From Planctomycetia bacterium (lineage in GTDB: Bacteria; Planctomycetota; Planctomycetia; Pirellulales; Thermoguttaceae): 64,000 bases of DNA. The stretch is taken from the NCBI GenBank assembly GCA_030537455.1, contig JAUNMR010000018.1:1-64000 (forward strand), written 5' to 3'. A program made the translations under genes and the position numbers. The number at the start of each line of letters is the position of its first letter. The stretch's first letter is position 1. The notes below the pieces were generated by a model that made no database searches, was not told the origin of the DNA, and saw only the letters and a program-made list of their open reading frames with translations. Of the stretch, positions 44,747 to 54,800 are shown one piece after another.

Positions 44747-46843
44747 TTATTTCACACCAAAGAGCAACTTCTCGTATGTCGGGAACGGCCAATATTTTTC
44801 GCCAACAAGCGTTTCCGCTTCGTCGCACACGATACGCGCCTCGGTCATGAGCGACAGGATTTTGTCGCGGATCATAATGGAGGCTTCGGTCACGTCGGTC
44901 AGGGTCTTATAGAGCGCCAACGCGGATTCCAATTTACCAATGGCAGAATCGATCTCGTCAACCAGTCTCGAGAGTTTACTAATCAGTGACTTTTCGTACT
45001 GGCAGGAGATTTCAGGTAACACGCTCTTCTTAGCGACGAGGGTTTCCGCAATATCCTTTACGTAGCTTTCAATTGCAGGCAGAATGTCCTTGCGCGCCAT
45101 ATCGACCATCGTTAACGCTTCGATCGAGACGGTCTTGCAGTAGTTGTCGAGGGTAATTTCGTAACGCGACTGGATCTCAGATTCGGAGTAAATGCCGTGC
45201 GAGGTGAGAAGATCAATGTTCTTCTTTTGTAGCAACATCGGCAACGCGTCAGGCGTGGTGCGAAGGTTTAGCAGACCGCGTTTTTGGGTCGCCTCCTGGA
45301 TCCAAGCGTCGTCGTAACCATTGCCGTTGAAGATAATACGACGATGATCGGTAAAGGTCTTTTTGATCATGTCGTTGAGTGTCGTCTCGAAATCATCGGC
45401 GGCTTCTAGTCGGTCGGCGTAAATTCTCAACGACTCGGCAACCGCGGCGTTCAACATGATGTTGGCACAGGCAATACTGTTGGAAGAACCAAGCATTCGG
45501 AATTCAAATTTGTTTCCGGTAAAGGCAAAGGGCGAGGTACGGTTGCGGTCGGTGGAATCACGATTGAAGCTCGGTAGTACGTTAACGCCAAGGCGCATAA
45601 CGGTTTTGCCATGATCCTGATAAGGCGTGCCGGTGACAATGGCGTCCATAATTTCGGTCAACTCGTCCCCGAGGAAGATCGAAATAACTGCCGGAGGCGC
45701 TTCGTTGGCGCCGAGGCGATGGTCGTTTCCAGCGGTCGCCACAGACAGACGTAACAGATCCTGATAGTCGTCGACAGCTTTAATGACGGCGCAGAGGAAG
45801 AGGAGGAACTGAGCGTTTTCATATGGGGTTTCGCCGGGGGTCAAGAGATTGACGCCCGTATCGGTCGCCATGGACCAGTTGTTATGCTTACCTGAGCCAT
45901 TCACGCCCGCGAAGGGTTTCTCATGTAGCAAGCAGACCAAACCGTGACGGGTAGCGACTTTTTGCATGATTTCCATCGTCAACTGGTTGTGGTCGGTCGC
46001 AATATTAGTAGTGGCATAGATCGGCGCGAGTTCATGTTGAGAAGGCGCAACCTCGTTGTGTTGAGTCTTCGCCAGGACGCCGAGCTTCCAAAGTTCGTCG
46101 TTCAGATCGGCCATGTAAGCGGCAACGCGCGGTTTGATAACGCCGAAGTAGTGGTCAGAAAGCTCTTGCCCCTTCGGTGGTTTGGCGCCAAAGAGAGTAC
46201 GACCAGTCAGCGCCAAATCTTTACGTTGCTGATAAAGCTTTTCGTCAACAAGGAAGTACTCCTGTTCCGGTCCCACAGAGGTGCGAACACATTTGACGTC
46301 CGTAACGCCAAACAGACGCAGGATGCGCAACGCTTGCTTATTAAGCGCTTGCATCGAACGCAACAGAGGCGTCTTCTTGTCGAGCGCTTCGCCGCCGAAG
46401 GAGCAGAACGCCGTGGGAATGCACAGGGTCTTGTCCTTAATGAAGGCGAAGGACGTGGGATCCCAAGCGGTATAACCTCGCGCTTCAAAGGTAGCGCGCA
46501 ATCCGCCCGAGGGGAAAGACGACGCGTCCGGCTCGCCCTTGATGAGTTCTTTGCCTGAGAATTCCATGATCACACGCCCATCGGGAGACGGAGTAATGAA
46601 GCTGTCATGCTTCTCAGCGGTCACGCCGGTCAGGGGCTGGAACCAGTGAGTGAAGTGCGTCGCGCCGTGAGCGACCGCCCAATCCTTCATGGCGACCGCA
46701 ACGGCGTTTGCGACGTCGTTATTAAGCGTTGCGCCTTCGTCAATTGTTTTCTTCAGAGAACGATATACCTCGTCCGACAGAGTTGCTTTCATGACGCGGT
46801 CGTCAAAGACCAAAGACCCAAAATAATCAGCCACGCTACCCAT
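44747..46843 (-). CDS. glnN: Glutamine synthetase type III
   Basis: A 698-residue GSIII, the long type of glutamine synthetase. It has [49 protein letters not shown] with GSGKHNNWS, and [14 protein letters not shown], all typical of GSIII. It condenses ammonium and glutamate. It forms an operon with the Amt-PII gene 27 nt downstream: one protein imports ammonium and the other fixes it. Upstream of the start there are two successive terminator hairpins on the same strand, the nearer about 50 nt from the ATG, which suggests regulated readthrough. AGAGGA precedes the ATG. Confidence 0.95.
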   Translation of the reverse strand: MGSVADYFGSLVFDDRVMKATLSDEVYRSLKKTIDEGATLNNDVANAVAVAMKDWAVAHGATHFTHWFQPLTGVTAEKHDSFITPSPDGRVIMEFSGKELIKGEPDASSFPSGGLRATFEARGYTAWDPTSFAFIKDKTLCIPTAFCSFGGEALDKKTPLLRSMQALNKQALRILRLFGVTDVKCVRTSVGPEQEYFLVDEKLYQQRKDLALTGRTLFGAKPPKGQELSDHYFGVIKPRVAAYMADLNDELWKLGVLAKTQHNEVAPSQHELAPIYATTNIATDHNQLTMEIMQKVATRHGLVCLLHEKPFAGVNGSGKHNNWSMATDTGVNLLTPGETPYENAQFLLFLCAVIKAVDDYQDLLRLSVATAGNDHRLGANEAPPAVISIFLGDELTEIMDAIVTGTPYQDHGKTVMRLGVNVLPSFNRDSTDRNRTSPFAFTGNKFEFRMLGSSNSIACANIMLNAAVAESLRIYADRLEAADDFETTLNDMIKKTFTDHRRIIFNGNGYDDAWIQEATQKRGLLNLRTTPDALPMLLQKKNIDLLTSHGIYSESEIQSRYEITLDNYCKTVSIEALTMVDMARKDILPAIESYVKDIAETLVAKKSVLPEISCQYEKSLISKLSRLVDEIDSAIGKLESALALYKTLTDVTEASIMIRDKILSLMTEARIVCDEAETLVGEKYWPFPTYEKLLFGVK

Positions 46844-46891
46844 TAGAATGTCCTCTTCTCAATTCAGAGCAATGCAATCAAATGCACAAAT

Positions 46892-46945
46892 AAAAAAACG
46901 AGGCAATAGCGCAGGGGACGGAACCCAAGACGCCATTGCCTCGTT
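46892..46945 (-). terminator. Terminator hairpin in the glnN leader
   Basis: On the minus strand AACGAGGCAAT (46945-46935) pairs with ATTGCCTCGTT (46907-46897), 11 bp, with a structured interior (GCG/CGC and GGG/CCC can also pair), then T7 (46898-46892). Only about 50 nt separate it from the glnN ATG. It may be an attenuator instead of a plain terminator, because a promoter is hard to place after it. Confidence 0.72.
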
Positions 46946-46972
46946 CTGTTTATCTTTGTATCTGGTTTGTAT

Positions 46973-47009
46973 AAAAAAAAACGTCTTAGAGATTTTCACC
47001 TCTAAGACG
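46973..47009 (-). terminator. Terminator after the rhamnose mutarotase-like gene
   Basis: On the minus strand CGTCTTAGAG (47009-47000) pairs with CTCTAAGACG (46991-46982), loop 8 nt, followed by nine T (46981-46973). It lies 28 nt before the second hairpin. Confidence 0.8.
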
Positions 47010-47131
47010 CCTTTGCCTTATCTACCCGGGTATTCTAATGAGGATTTTTAAAGAGTCAATAGGCTATTTAAAAAAACTTTGAAAAAAAATTTCGGGTTGT
47101 TCTCATCTTTTCTAAGTCGTTTAATTATCGC

Positions 47132-47437
47132 CTATTCCAACCAGAAGGCTTCTTCCAAGGACTCGGGAATGTCGTTCTCGCCCAGATAAATTAACGGGCG
47201 CATGTAATCTTCCCATCGCGTTCTGACTTCGCTTGCTTCGAGGGTTTGAATCAACTTGTCCGGGTCGTCCACTTCATAGTAAGCGAAAATATCGGTTCCG
47301 GAAAGCCATATCGAGTAATTACGATATCCGGCCTTCTTGAGGAGTTCCTTCATTTCAGGCCAAATCTCACGATGGCGCTTGAGGTACTCTTCGCGCATCG
47401 AGGCGTCTTTTAGGATCCAGCGTTGTGCCACGCGCAT
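47132..47437 (-). CDS. L-rhamnose mutarotase-like protein
   Basis: A 101-residue dimeric ferredoxin-like protein of the RhaM (DUF718) family. Blocks are VAQRWILKDASMREEYLKRH, EIWPEM, YSIWLSGTDIFAYYEVDD and RWEDYMRPL. The known member converts alpha- and beta-L-rhamnose. No other rhamnose gene is in the window. It follows the large haem/PD40 protein gene on the same strand, 135 nt downstream. ATG 47437 is preferred because AAAGGA lies 8 nt upstream and 101 residues fits the family length. Confidence 0.85.
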   Translation of the reverse strand: MRVAQRWILKDASMREEYLKRHREIWPEMKELLKKAGYRNYSIWLSGTDIFAYYEVDDPDKLIQTLEASEVRTRWEDYMRPLIYLGENDIPESLEEAFWLE

Positions 47438-47572
47438 AGGGTCGTCCTTTCGGTAAGGGTTAACGCGAGACGCCATTACACGTAGCGTCTCTACGCAACG
47501 GTAGAAGTCAATTGTGTATTCGTATTATAATACGCAAGGCATACAAAGGTAATTAATGTATAGCCTTAGGAA

Positions 47573-50500
47573 TTATTCACGCTCGGAACGTCGTTGATAG
47601 TCGCCCCAGAGAGGAACGTTCAGATCAATCCAGCATTTAAGCGCTTGCTCTTCTTCCGGGGCAAGTTGAACGCCGTTATGCTGCTCTTGTTTCAAAATAT
47701 CCCAAAGCTTACTCTTGGACACGCCGAAAGAGTATGGCTCCGCTTTGGTGGTTTTACCTCCGCCCCAGGTGTAGTCAAAATAATGAACAGCGCCACTGAC
47801 GACCAAGGAACGATAGGACGCAGGAATCTTATTCTCGTCACGCTCGCCGGATAGATCAAAGATACGTGGCGCCTGTGCGGCAACCTCGGCATTGTGACAC
47901 GACACACAGCGCTTGTCGAGAACCGGCTGAACGACGCGCTCATACCAAAACGCGCCGGCGCCCCAGGGCGGCTCTTGTAGACGTTGAGATTCATGGGTCG
48001 AAGCGTTTGTTAGTCCACCCTCGGGCGTCGACAATCGACTTTCATGGCAACCGACACAGGAACGCTGTTCTCCCGGTTGCAGTTGCACAACGGAACGCAT
48101 TCTCTGAATTTCGTTGTAATTCTCGTCGAGAAGTTCAAAGAACAGAACCTTTTCCGCAGGAGCTATGAAATCGACGGAACCGTCCTCTTCTATTTCCACC
48201 ACGCCCAAAACGCCCTTGGCGACATAGGACGTCCATCCGTATGCGCCCTGTAAGACGTCAACCGGTGATGCATAATACTCCATAAAGGGTTCGTGATCGG
48301 CTTGGTACGTACCGTCCTCCATGAGTTTGAGCGGGGTCGGCATTTCCTGACAGACACGTAAATATTTCGCCGCGCCCTTTTCCACTTGCCCCTCTAGTCC
48401 GCGGTAAACGTTAACGACGGAAAATCTCCCGAGCTTCTCAGCGACCAGCTCGCGGTCAAAGACGCTCTGCGTCTCACGTGGCGTCTCACGCGCACAGAAC
48501 GGTTGAGGGCAAATAGTGTCAATTTCTGGGTCTATTGTCAAAAGTTCGCGATTGCCGTAGCGGTCGATGAGATACAAACCGAATCGCTCTAACGGAGCGT
48601 ATGCCGTGAGGATAAAATCACGACTGATCGGATACGGTTCACGAAAGACCTCGCTACGTCCCCAAAAACCGGGCCATGGAACCTCCGGCGTGATCGAACG
48701 AATCGCGTCGGGTTCGTGGGGACCGCGAGATAAATCGACGAGGGCAATTGGACCATTGAGATCGCCAAAGTGCGAAATGAGCGTACAGCAAATCTCAGTA
48801 GCGTCAGGAACCATACGACCGTTGGCATAACCTTGTGGCAAATTGATCGTATTGCCGAAAACGAGTTCCGGCGAGGCGCCGTCGGTGTGGATCGTCCAGA
48901 GAGTATGACCGTAATCCGCGCCTTTATCGACGTATTCTGAACGAGTCCAGAGGATTCGCCCGGCGTCGTCAATCGAAGGCGCAAATTCAGATAAATTCGC
49001 ATGCGATAACTCTTGGAGATTCTCGCCGTTGCGATCCATTCGGTATAAAACAAAAGCTTGTGGTCGCCAGCAAATAAACTTCTTTTTGACGCGTGTTGAA
49101 ATAAACGCGAGGTCGCCGTTTGGCAACTCCGTCGGCCAGAAATCATGGAACGGTCCATCCGGACTTATGCGACGCTTTGCTCCGGTGGCAAGATCCATTT
49201 CATAGACGCGATAGTATTCGTCCTGGTTTTGACGCCAAGCGTAATAAAGACGCTGAGCGTCAAAACTAAGCGACGGATTGCGAATCACGCCGTCTTCCGC
49301 TTCGACCAATTCCGTTACAACCGCCTGGTCGGGGCGTAGCTTACCGTCAACTCGCGGTATTTCGATCTTTACGACAGCCCCGCCGGGACGCCAGGCAGAA
49401 TCAAAGAGGTCACTGTAATTATGCGAGGGATGGAACGGATGACGCTTATTAGCCAAGATGCTTTCCAGCGGCTCTAAGTCCGGTTCGCTTAGAGTAAGGT
49501 CGCGTTTTAGAAGCCTTAAACGCCAAAAGACTTGACGCAGCGTCGTTTGATCCAAAGCGCCGTTTTGCCGAATAGCGCCGAGGTAATTCTCCCAAACCTT
49601 GCAAGCTCTAGCTTTGAATTCATAGAATGGATCTTGTGATGAAACGTAACTACTTTGAGATAAAAGATTAGCGAGCGTTTCAAAATAATCAGTTAGCGCA
49701 GACAATCCTCCGTCGTTAGGGGCGTTTTCAATCGTTTGTGGATCCGAGTATCTTGGATTATAAGCGCCAGGGAGACTGACAAACTTTTCAAAGTCGTGGC
49801 GATCACGTTGAGCTGTCGCAGGCAATTCCGCACGTTCGAGCATGTCGCGTAGTTGACAGAATGGACGATAACACGGATCGTAATGAAAACCAACGATTCG
49901 ATAAAAAGTTTTGTCGGCATGATCACAAAGTTCGATCGTCGCTTGCGGTCCGGCATAACCCCATATTGCGTCGATCTCCTTAGTTACTATTCGCGATTGA
50001 TTCTCAGACAAAGCGATCGTCAGCTCGTCAGAGGCGAGCGTTACCTCACACGAGGGATCGGTCACATTGGCTCTTAGTGTAAAAGTATTGTTCAAAGGGG
50101 AATAGTCTTCGAGCGCTAAGGCGAATTTTGCGGGTCTAAAGTGTACCGGTCGTCCTCCGGGAAAAACGTAACGACCGCCAAAACCCAAAGCGACGTAAAA
50201 CCCTCGTTTCATACACTCCGGTAAGAAATCAAGTGGAATCGCCGCCTGAAGAATTCCCGAGTCGGAGTCGTAATGACCTTGCAGGACAGTCAGAGAATTA
50301 ACCGCGCGTCCGCTCATTGGGTCGATCTGCTTCCAGTAGACGTCGCCGTCTTTCTCGAGGAGCATACCGCGCGTTGGCGTCGCTTCGGTCGCTATCATCG
50401 CTCGGTGTTCGGAAAGGAAGCGGTTTCCGGATATTCTCACTAAAATGAAATCAGAAGTAAGCGCCACGTCAACATACTGTTCCAAGGTCGGACCGCTCGT

Positions 50501-51469
50501 GAAGGAACCTGGCGCAAATGCCCACACGCCGCCACGCGACGCCTGGCGCCAGAACGTCTCGAGTTTTTCGTAGTCGTTCCAATCCGGAACATTTGACACT
50601 ATCGGAGCAGGTAAAATTGTTTCAGGAGAGTGAAGCGGTTCGACGTATTCAGGATAATGACGCTGTAAGAGCCACGGTTCACAATCGGCAAACCCAGCAA
50701 CTTTCAAGATCGCGTTTTCTTCCGCTAAAAAGGAATCGCGTAATAAGGCGTCATAACCTTCAAGATCGGCAAAGTCTTGTGATTCCTGGAGCGCGCGCCA
50801 ATCGCAGGGGGCGCCTTGTGGGGCGGTTGTAAACCACGAACTGCCATAGGTCGCAAGACTACCGTCGGCTATTGGATTAGGCACGCCATGAACCGCGGCC
50901 ACAGAAGTCCATGTTAAACCGTCGTTGGAAACGCAGACTTCCAGTTCCATTGGCATACGATCTTTATAACCGCCATTACGGTCGCGCGAGAAGACGACCG
51001 TATCGAAGCGAACGGGCTCTTCCCAATTGAGCGTGATCTCTTGTGGCGCCTCGTAGGACGCGGGATCGGCCGAAACCCAGGCATGGTCGTTGCCATATTG
51101 ACCGTCGGTTAAATTCTCCACAGAGTGAATAGCGTAACCTGAAATGCAGGAAGTAGCGTTTACAGTAGTCTTGGGGAGTCGCGCTAAGTTGGTTGTGGAA
51201 TCATCGTGGGAATAGACCTCCAACTCGTCGATTGCCGGCGCGCCTGCAACAGAAGAAAAGAGTCGTACACGACAGAAACGCGCATCGACGGGTTCAAATG
51301 AAACAGTATTCGGCTTTTCCGGAAGCAGAACACGGAAAAAGGAGGTCGAGTCGTTAGCGGGAACGATATCTTCGCCGCGTGTGGCGCCGTCGCACGAAAA
51401 GCAAGTCCCAAACGACGTCAAAGCTACAAGCGCTAATACTCTTGCGAACCTACCTTGAAAGAGCGACAT
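47573..51469 (-). CDS. Large secreted PD40/discoidin-type protein with two CXXCH haem motifs (HzsA-like)
   Basis: A 1298-residue protein. A signal peptide covers residues 1-25 (core VLALVALTSFGT). Residues about 35-190 look like a discoidin (F5/8 C) sugar-binding domain, and a CBM9-type beta domain follows near 280-470. From about 730 there are PD40-type beta-propeller blades (LSFDAQRLYYAWRQNQDEYY, DLAFISTRVKKKF, RILWTRSEYV). Near residues 1136 and 1186 are CVGCHES and CVSCHNAE, both CXXCH haem-attachment motifs. The order resembles the HzsA-related planctomycete proteins, which lack proven function. It probably sits in the periplasm and transfers electrons or binds glycans. ATG 51469 has GAGG 8 nt upstream. 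The rhamnose mutarotase-like gene follows. Confidence 0.8.
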   Translation of the reverse strand: MSLFQGRFARVLALVALTSFGTCFSCDGATRGEDIVPANDSTSFFRVLLPEKPNTVSFEPVDARFCRVRLFSSVAGAPAIDELEVYSHDDSTTNLARLPKTTVNATSCISGYAIHSVENLTDGQYGNDHAWVSADPASYEAPQEITLNWEEPVRFDTVVFSRDRNGGYKDRMPMELEVCVSNDGLTWTSVAAVHGVPNPIADGSLATYGSSWFTTAPQGAPCDWRALQESQDFADLEGYDALLRDSFLAEENAILKVAGFADCEPWLLQRHYPEYVEPLHSPETILPAPIVSNVPDWNDYEKLETFWRQASRGGVWAFAPGSFTSGPTLEQYVDVALTSDFILVRISGNRFLSEHRAMIATEATPTRGMLLEKDGDVYWKQIDPMSGRAVNSLTVLQGHYDSDSGILQAAIPLDFLPECMKRGFYVALGFGGRYVFPGGRPVHFRPAKFALALEDYSPLNNTFTLRANVTDPSCEVTLASDELTIALSENQSRIVTKEIDAIWGYAGPQATIELCDHADKTFYRIVGFHYDPCYRPFCQLRDMLERAELPATAQRDRHDFEKFVSLPGAYNPRYSDPQTIENAPNDGGLSALTDYFETLANLLSQSSYVSSQDPFYEFKARACKVWENYLGAIRQNGALDQTTLRQVFWRLRLLKRDLTLSEPDLEPLESILANKRHPFHPSHNYSDLFDSAWRPGGAVVKIEIPRVDGKLRPDQAVVTELVEAEDGVIRNPSLSFDAQRLYYAWRQNQDEYYRVYEMDLATGAKRRISPDGPFHDFWPTELPNGDLAFISTRVKKKFICWRPQAFVLYRMDRNGENLQELSHANLSEFAPSIDDAGRILWTRSEYVDKGADYGHTLWTIHTDGASPELVFGNTINLPQGYANGRMVPDATEICCTLISHFGDLNGPIALVDLSRGPHEPDAIRSITPEVPWPGFWGRSEVFREPYPISRDFILTAYAPLERFGLYLIDRYGNRELLTIDPEIDTICPQPFCARETPRETQSVFDRELVAEKLGRFSVVNVYRGLEGQVEKGAAKYLRVCQEMPTPLKLMEDGTYQADHEPFMEYYASPVDVLQGAYGWTSYVAKGVLGVVEIEEDGSVDFIAPAEKVLFFELLDENYNEIQRMRSVVQLQPGEQRSCVGCHESRLSTPEGGLTNASTHESQRLQEPPWGAGAFWYERVVQPVLDKRCVSCHNAEVAAQAPRIFDLSGERDENKIPASYRSLVVSGAVHYFDYTWGGGKTTKAEPYSFGVSKSKLWDILKQEQHNGVQLAPEEEQALKCWIDLNVPLWGDYQRRSERE

Positions 51470-51717
51470 AATATACCTCATCAGTTGTCCACACAATTTT
51501 CACGCACAGACAGCGCAATAGTATAATTATCTCAAATTGAGACGGTCGACGCAATAACCTCGTCGGTCTTTTCACACTCGCCTTTCAAAAGGTCTCAGGC
51601 GTCGCGCTATCCTTCAGTTCAAGTACAAATTAAAAACGTAAAATTCTCAGTAACGACCGTATTACGATACTCCTCATTTCCGCTCCTGAGCCTGGTCTAG
51701 CGAGTATGATTTTCGTC

Positions 51718-51746
51718 TAGACTAAGAAATGTTCTTTTGTTAGAAT
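51718..51746 (+). promoter_or_regulatory. Candidate promoter for the 1674-residue protein
   Basis: TAGACT (51718-51723), spacer 17, TAGAAT (51741-51746). 4/6 and 5/6 matches; leader of about 60 nt. It lies in the 340-base gap, which holds no other recognisable feature. Confidence 0.42.
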
Positions 51747-51810
51747 ACACGCCTAATATGCGTATGGCGTAACCCATGGCGTTGCGCTCGGTCGTTTGTG
51801 TGGAGCAACA

Positions 51811-54800
51811 ATGTCGCAGGAAGCTCAAATCAGAATCAACAGACAAGACGTCTGTGGTAAAGCGTATTTGGCGATACGCTTTGTCATGACGCTCGCGCTG
51901 TCGTTGTCTCTTGTAGCTTTTGTGACGCCATTGTGCGCTCAAGCGCCCCCCGTCGTCTCGTCGACGTCACAAACTTTCACAACTGCGTCTCCGGTCAGTA
52001 ATTTTCGTCCCGGTCTCATGCGCATTGATTTTTCGATCGCCACGTCCACTCCTAGTCGTTGGCAAGGAGAGATCCGTCTTTCCCGTGGCTCTTTTGGAGA
52101 CTTAACGCCACTATCGGTGAACGGCGCGGGGGCGACCTCTTTTCTACTGAACGAACGCTCTCCCGACCGCGTCTACGTCAACACACGCGCGTCGGCGACC
52201 TTCCACGGATTTGAAGCAACGCTTTTTGCGCCTAAAAATGCACGCTTAGAAATCTCCCTGCACGACCTTGGCGCTAATCAGACGATTAACAAAACCGTTT
52301 TTGTGGAACGACTTGTCGATTCCTCAATGCGCATACCCTTTAACGAGCCGGGCGCCGGTATCGAGGTCATGCGTGCGCCCGCGGACGAACTGCCCGCTAG
52401 AATCCAGAAAACAAACGTCAACTCCCATCGCTGTCAGTCGATCTTTCTGCCAAATGAAGCGTTCCAACTCCTAGTCGCGCCACGCTCGCTCGCAAACAAA
52501 CCGGACGGCACGCTCGTTCTTCACGCTCAGGCCGCTTTATCCGGCGCTTCTGCGCCTTATTGGACTCAAGATCGCGAAATCACGCCAGAAGCGTTACAAC
52601 AATTCGAAAACATCGTTTATGACCAGAGATCTACTCCGAATTGTACTCCCTTTAATATTACCGCGCCCGAGAAAGCTGGCGTATTCGAACTAACGCTCGA
52701 ACTGACCTGTAAAAAAGGCGATCGTACAGATTCGAAATCCACCTTCGCCATTCCCTCGCTCATTAGGAATCATAATACAACCGACGTGCTTCTAGCACGC
52801 CGCACAATTCAGTGTGTCGTTGTTCCGCAAGGACGCCAAGAGCAAATGGCAAGAGACGCCGATCCGCTCGACGTTGACCTACGTGAGGAACTCTTAGAGA
52901 CAATTGACCCGACCAACCCGTCTTGGAGAAAGAATTTTTCCAAACGTTCCATCTTGCCATTACGCCTGACTCCAACGCTAAGCCCTAGCGCTAATTCCAA
53001 AGGTTCTCAACCTTTAGCAGGCTCCTTGTCGACTTTCGCAAGCGATCTCATACCCAACGAGGAAGGGGTCGAAGACGCGCGTTTAGGGCGCGTTAATACG
53101 TCGCAATATAGCGTTATCGCGCCTAATTTCCAAGAGGAACAAGCCGCCAAGTTACAAGCTCAGAACGCCTCGCGTCTGCGTGCGCTCGGTCAAGCGCCAA
53201 ATGAATCGAACGTCGCCAATGGTTTTAACGTCTCCAATGGTTTTAATATGGGCATGGGGCTTTTCGGAATCGGCTCGCGTTCAGATCAAGTCAAAAGCGG
53301 CTCAATTGAAAGTAAACTTGAAGAATACAACGCTTTCATCCGTCGTTGGGAACGCGACGAATTCCAAACTTTCCAATCTTCGACAAGCCTACTAACCGGC
53401 GCTCAGGTCACTGCTTTTTGGGACAAGCCGCTAAACAACGGTCGTTCGCACGTTCTTTCAAATTCCGAACTAACGGGCTTTGCGCCGACACAACGTAGCT
53501 TTGTTTGTCTTGAGCCGAACAAAAGCAGTGCGTCAATGACGTCGGTTGTGGCGTCGACCTTACAGTCGTCGTCTCAGTCCTCGACAATATCCTGGGAAGC
53601 GTATCCGATTCCGATCCAGGACGTCGGTATGCCTCACCTGCTCGAGATCGAATTTCCGGCGAGCGTACCGCAAAAACTTGGCATTAGCGTCTTAGAACCA
53701 AATGCCAACGGCGTGCTCGTGCCTTCGTTCCAAGACATGGGTTTTGTGGTAGACGACGACCCTCTGAGCGATCGTAATGCCTCGGAAGTTGTGCGCCGTG
53801 TCGCGCTCTTCTGGCCCCATACTAAAACGCCCATAGTTCTCATGGCGAACTGTTCCAGCAAGGAATCGGCAATCTATGGACGCATTCGCATTTATCGAGC
53901 CAACTCCAAATTAGCCGATACCGCCGTAAATTCACGGGGTCGTATGTTTGTCTGGAGCGTACTGTCGCCGCGTTTGTGCGACCAATTTAACGTCGAACGT
54001 CGCGTCTCACGTTTTGGTTTAAACGGCGCGGAAGACTGGCGATCCTTCGACGAGGCAATCCACCGTCTGATTTACTACGTGTGCGCTTACAACTACGATT
54101 ACGTTTCGCTCATGGCGGCGTCGGACGGTTCTGGACTATATCCAAGCGAATGCCTGAACCCGACGCCTAAGTTTGATCATGGCGTCTTTCTGGCTAATGG
54201 CGGCGACCTTGAGCATAAGGACGTGCTTGGTTATGCCTTAGCAGTGTTTCAATTTCACCAGAAGACGTTAATTCCCGGGATTAATCTTAATTCAACGTTA
54301 CCATCGCTTGAATCGCAACTCCTTGCGCTTAGAGATGAAAACGTGTCGGACCAAACGCGCGCGTCCTTAGAGGGTATTGAATGGATCGGGATAGACGGCG
54401 AACGTTTAATTAACTCTCGCATGACACGCGACGGATTCGGTCCGTATTATAACGTCTTGCATCCTGTCGTAGAGGCTGAAATTCTGCGAATCATACGCGA
54501 ATTGGCAAGTCGTTGTGCGCCATATGACAGTTTCGGAGGCGTCCTGGTTAATATCGACTCCAACAGCTCCCTCGCGCTCCCAGACGACCCCTTCTTTGGT
54601 TTGGACGACGAAACAATCACACGATTTGTTCGCGAATCCAACTTGCAGAACGCGCTCTCTGAACGCGGCGCTCGTCCCGTTCAAGACTTACTCTTGGCCA
54701 AGGGGGCAAATCGATACCGTCTTCGTGCTGAATTTATTCGTGAAGAATGTCTGAACGAATGGCTCAACTGGCGTTCGGAAGCCATGCAACGCTTCTATGA

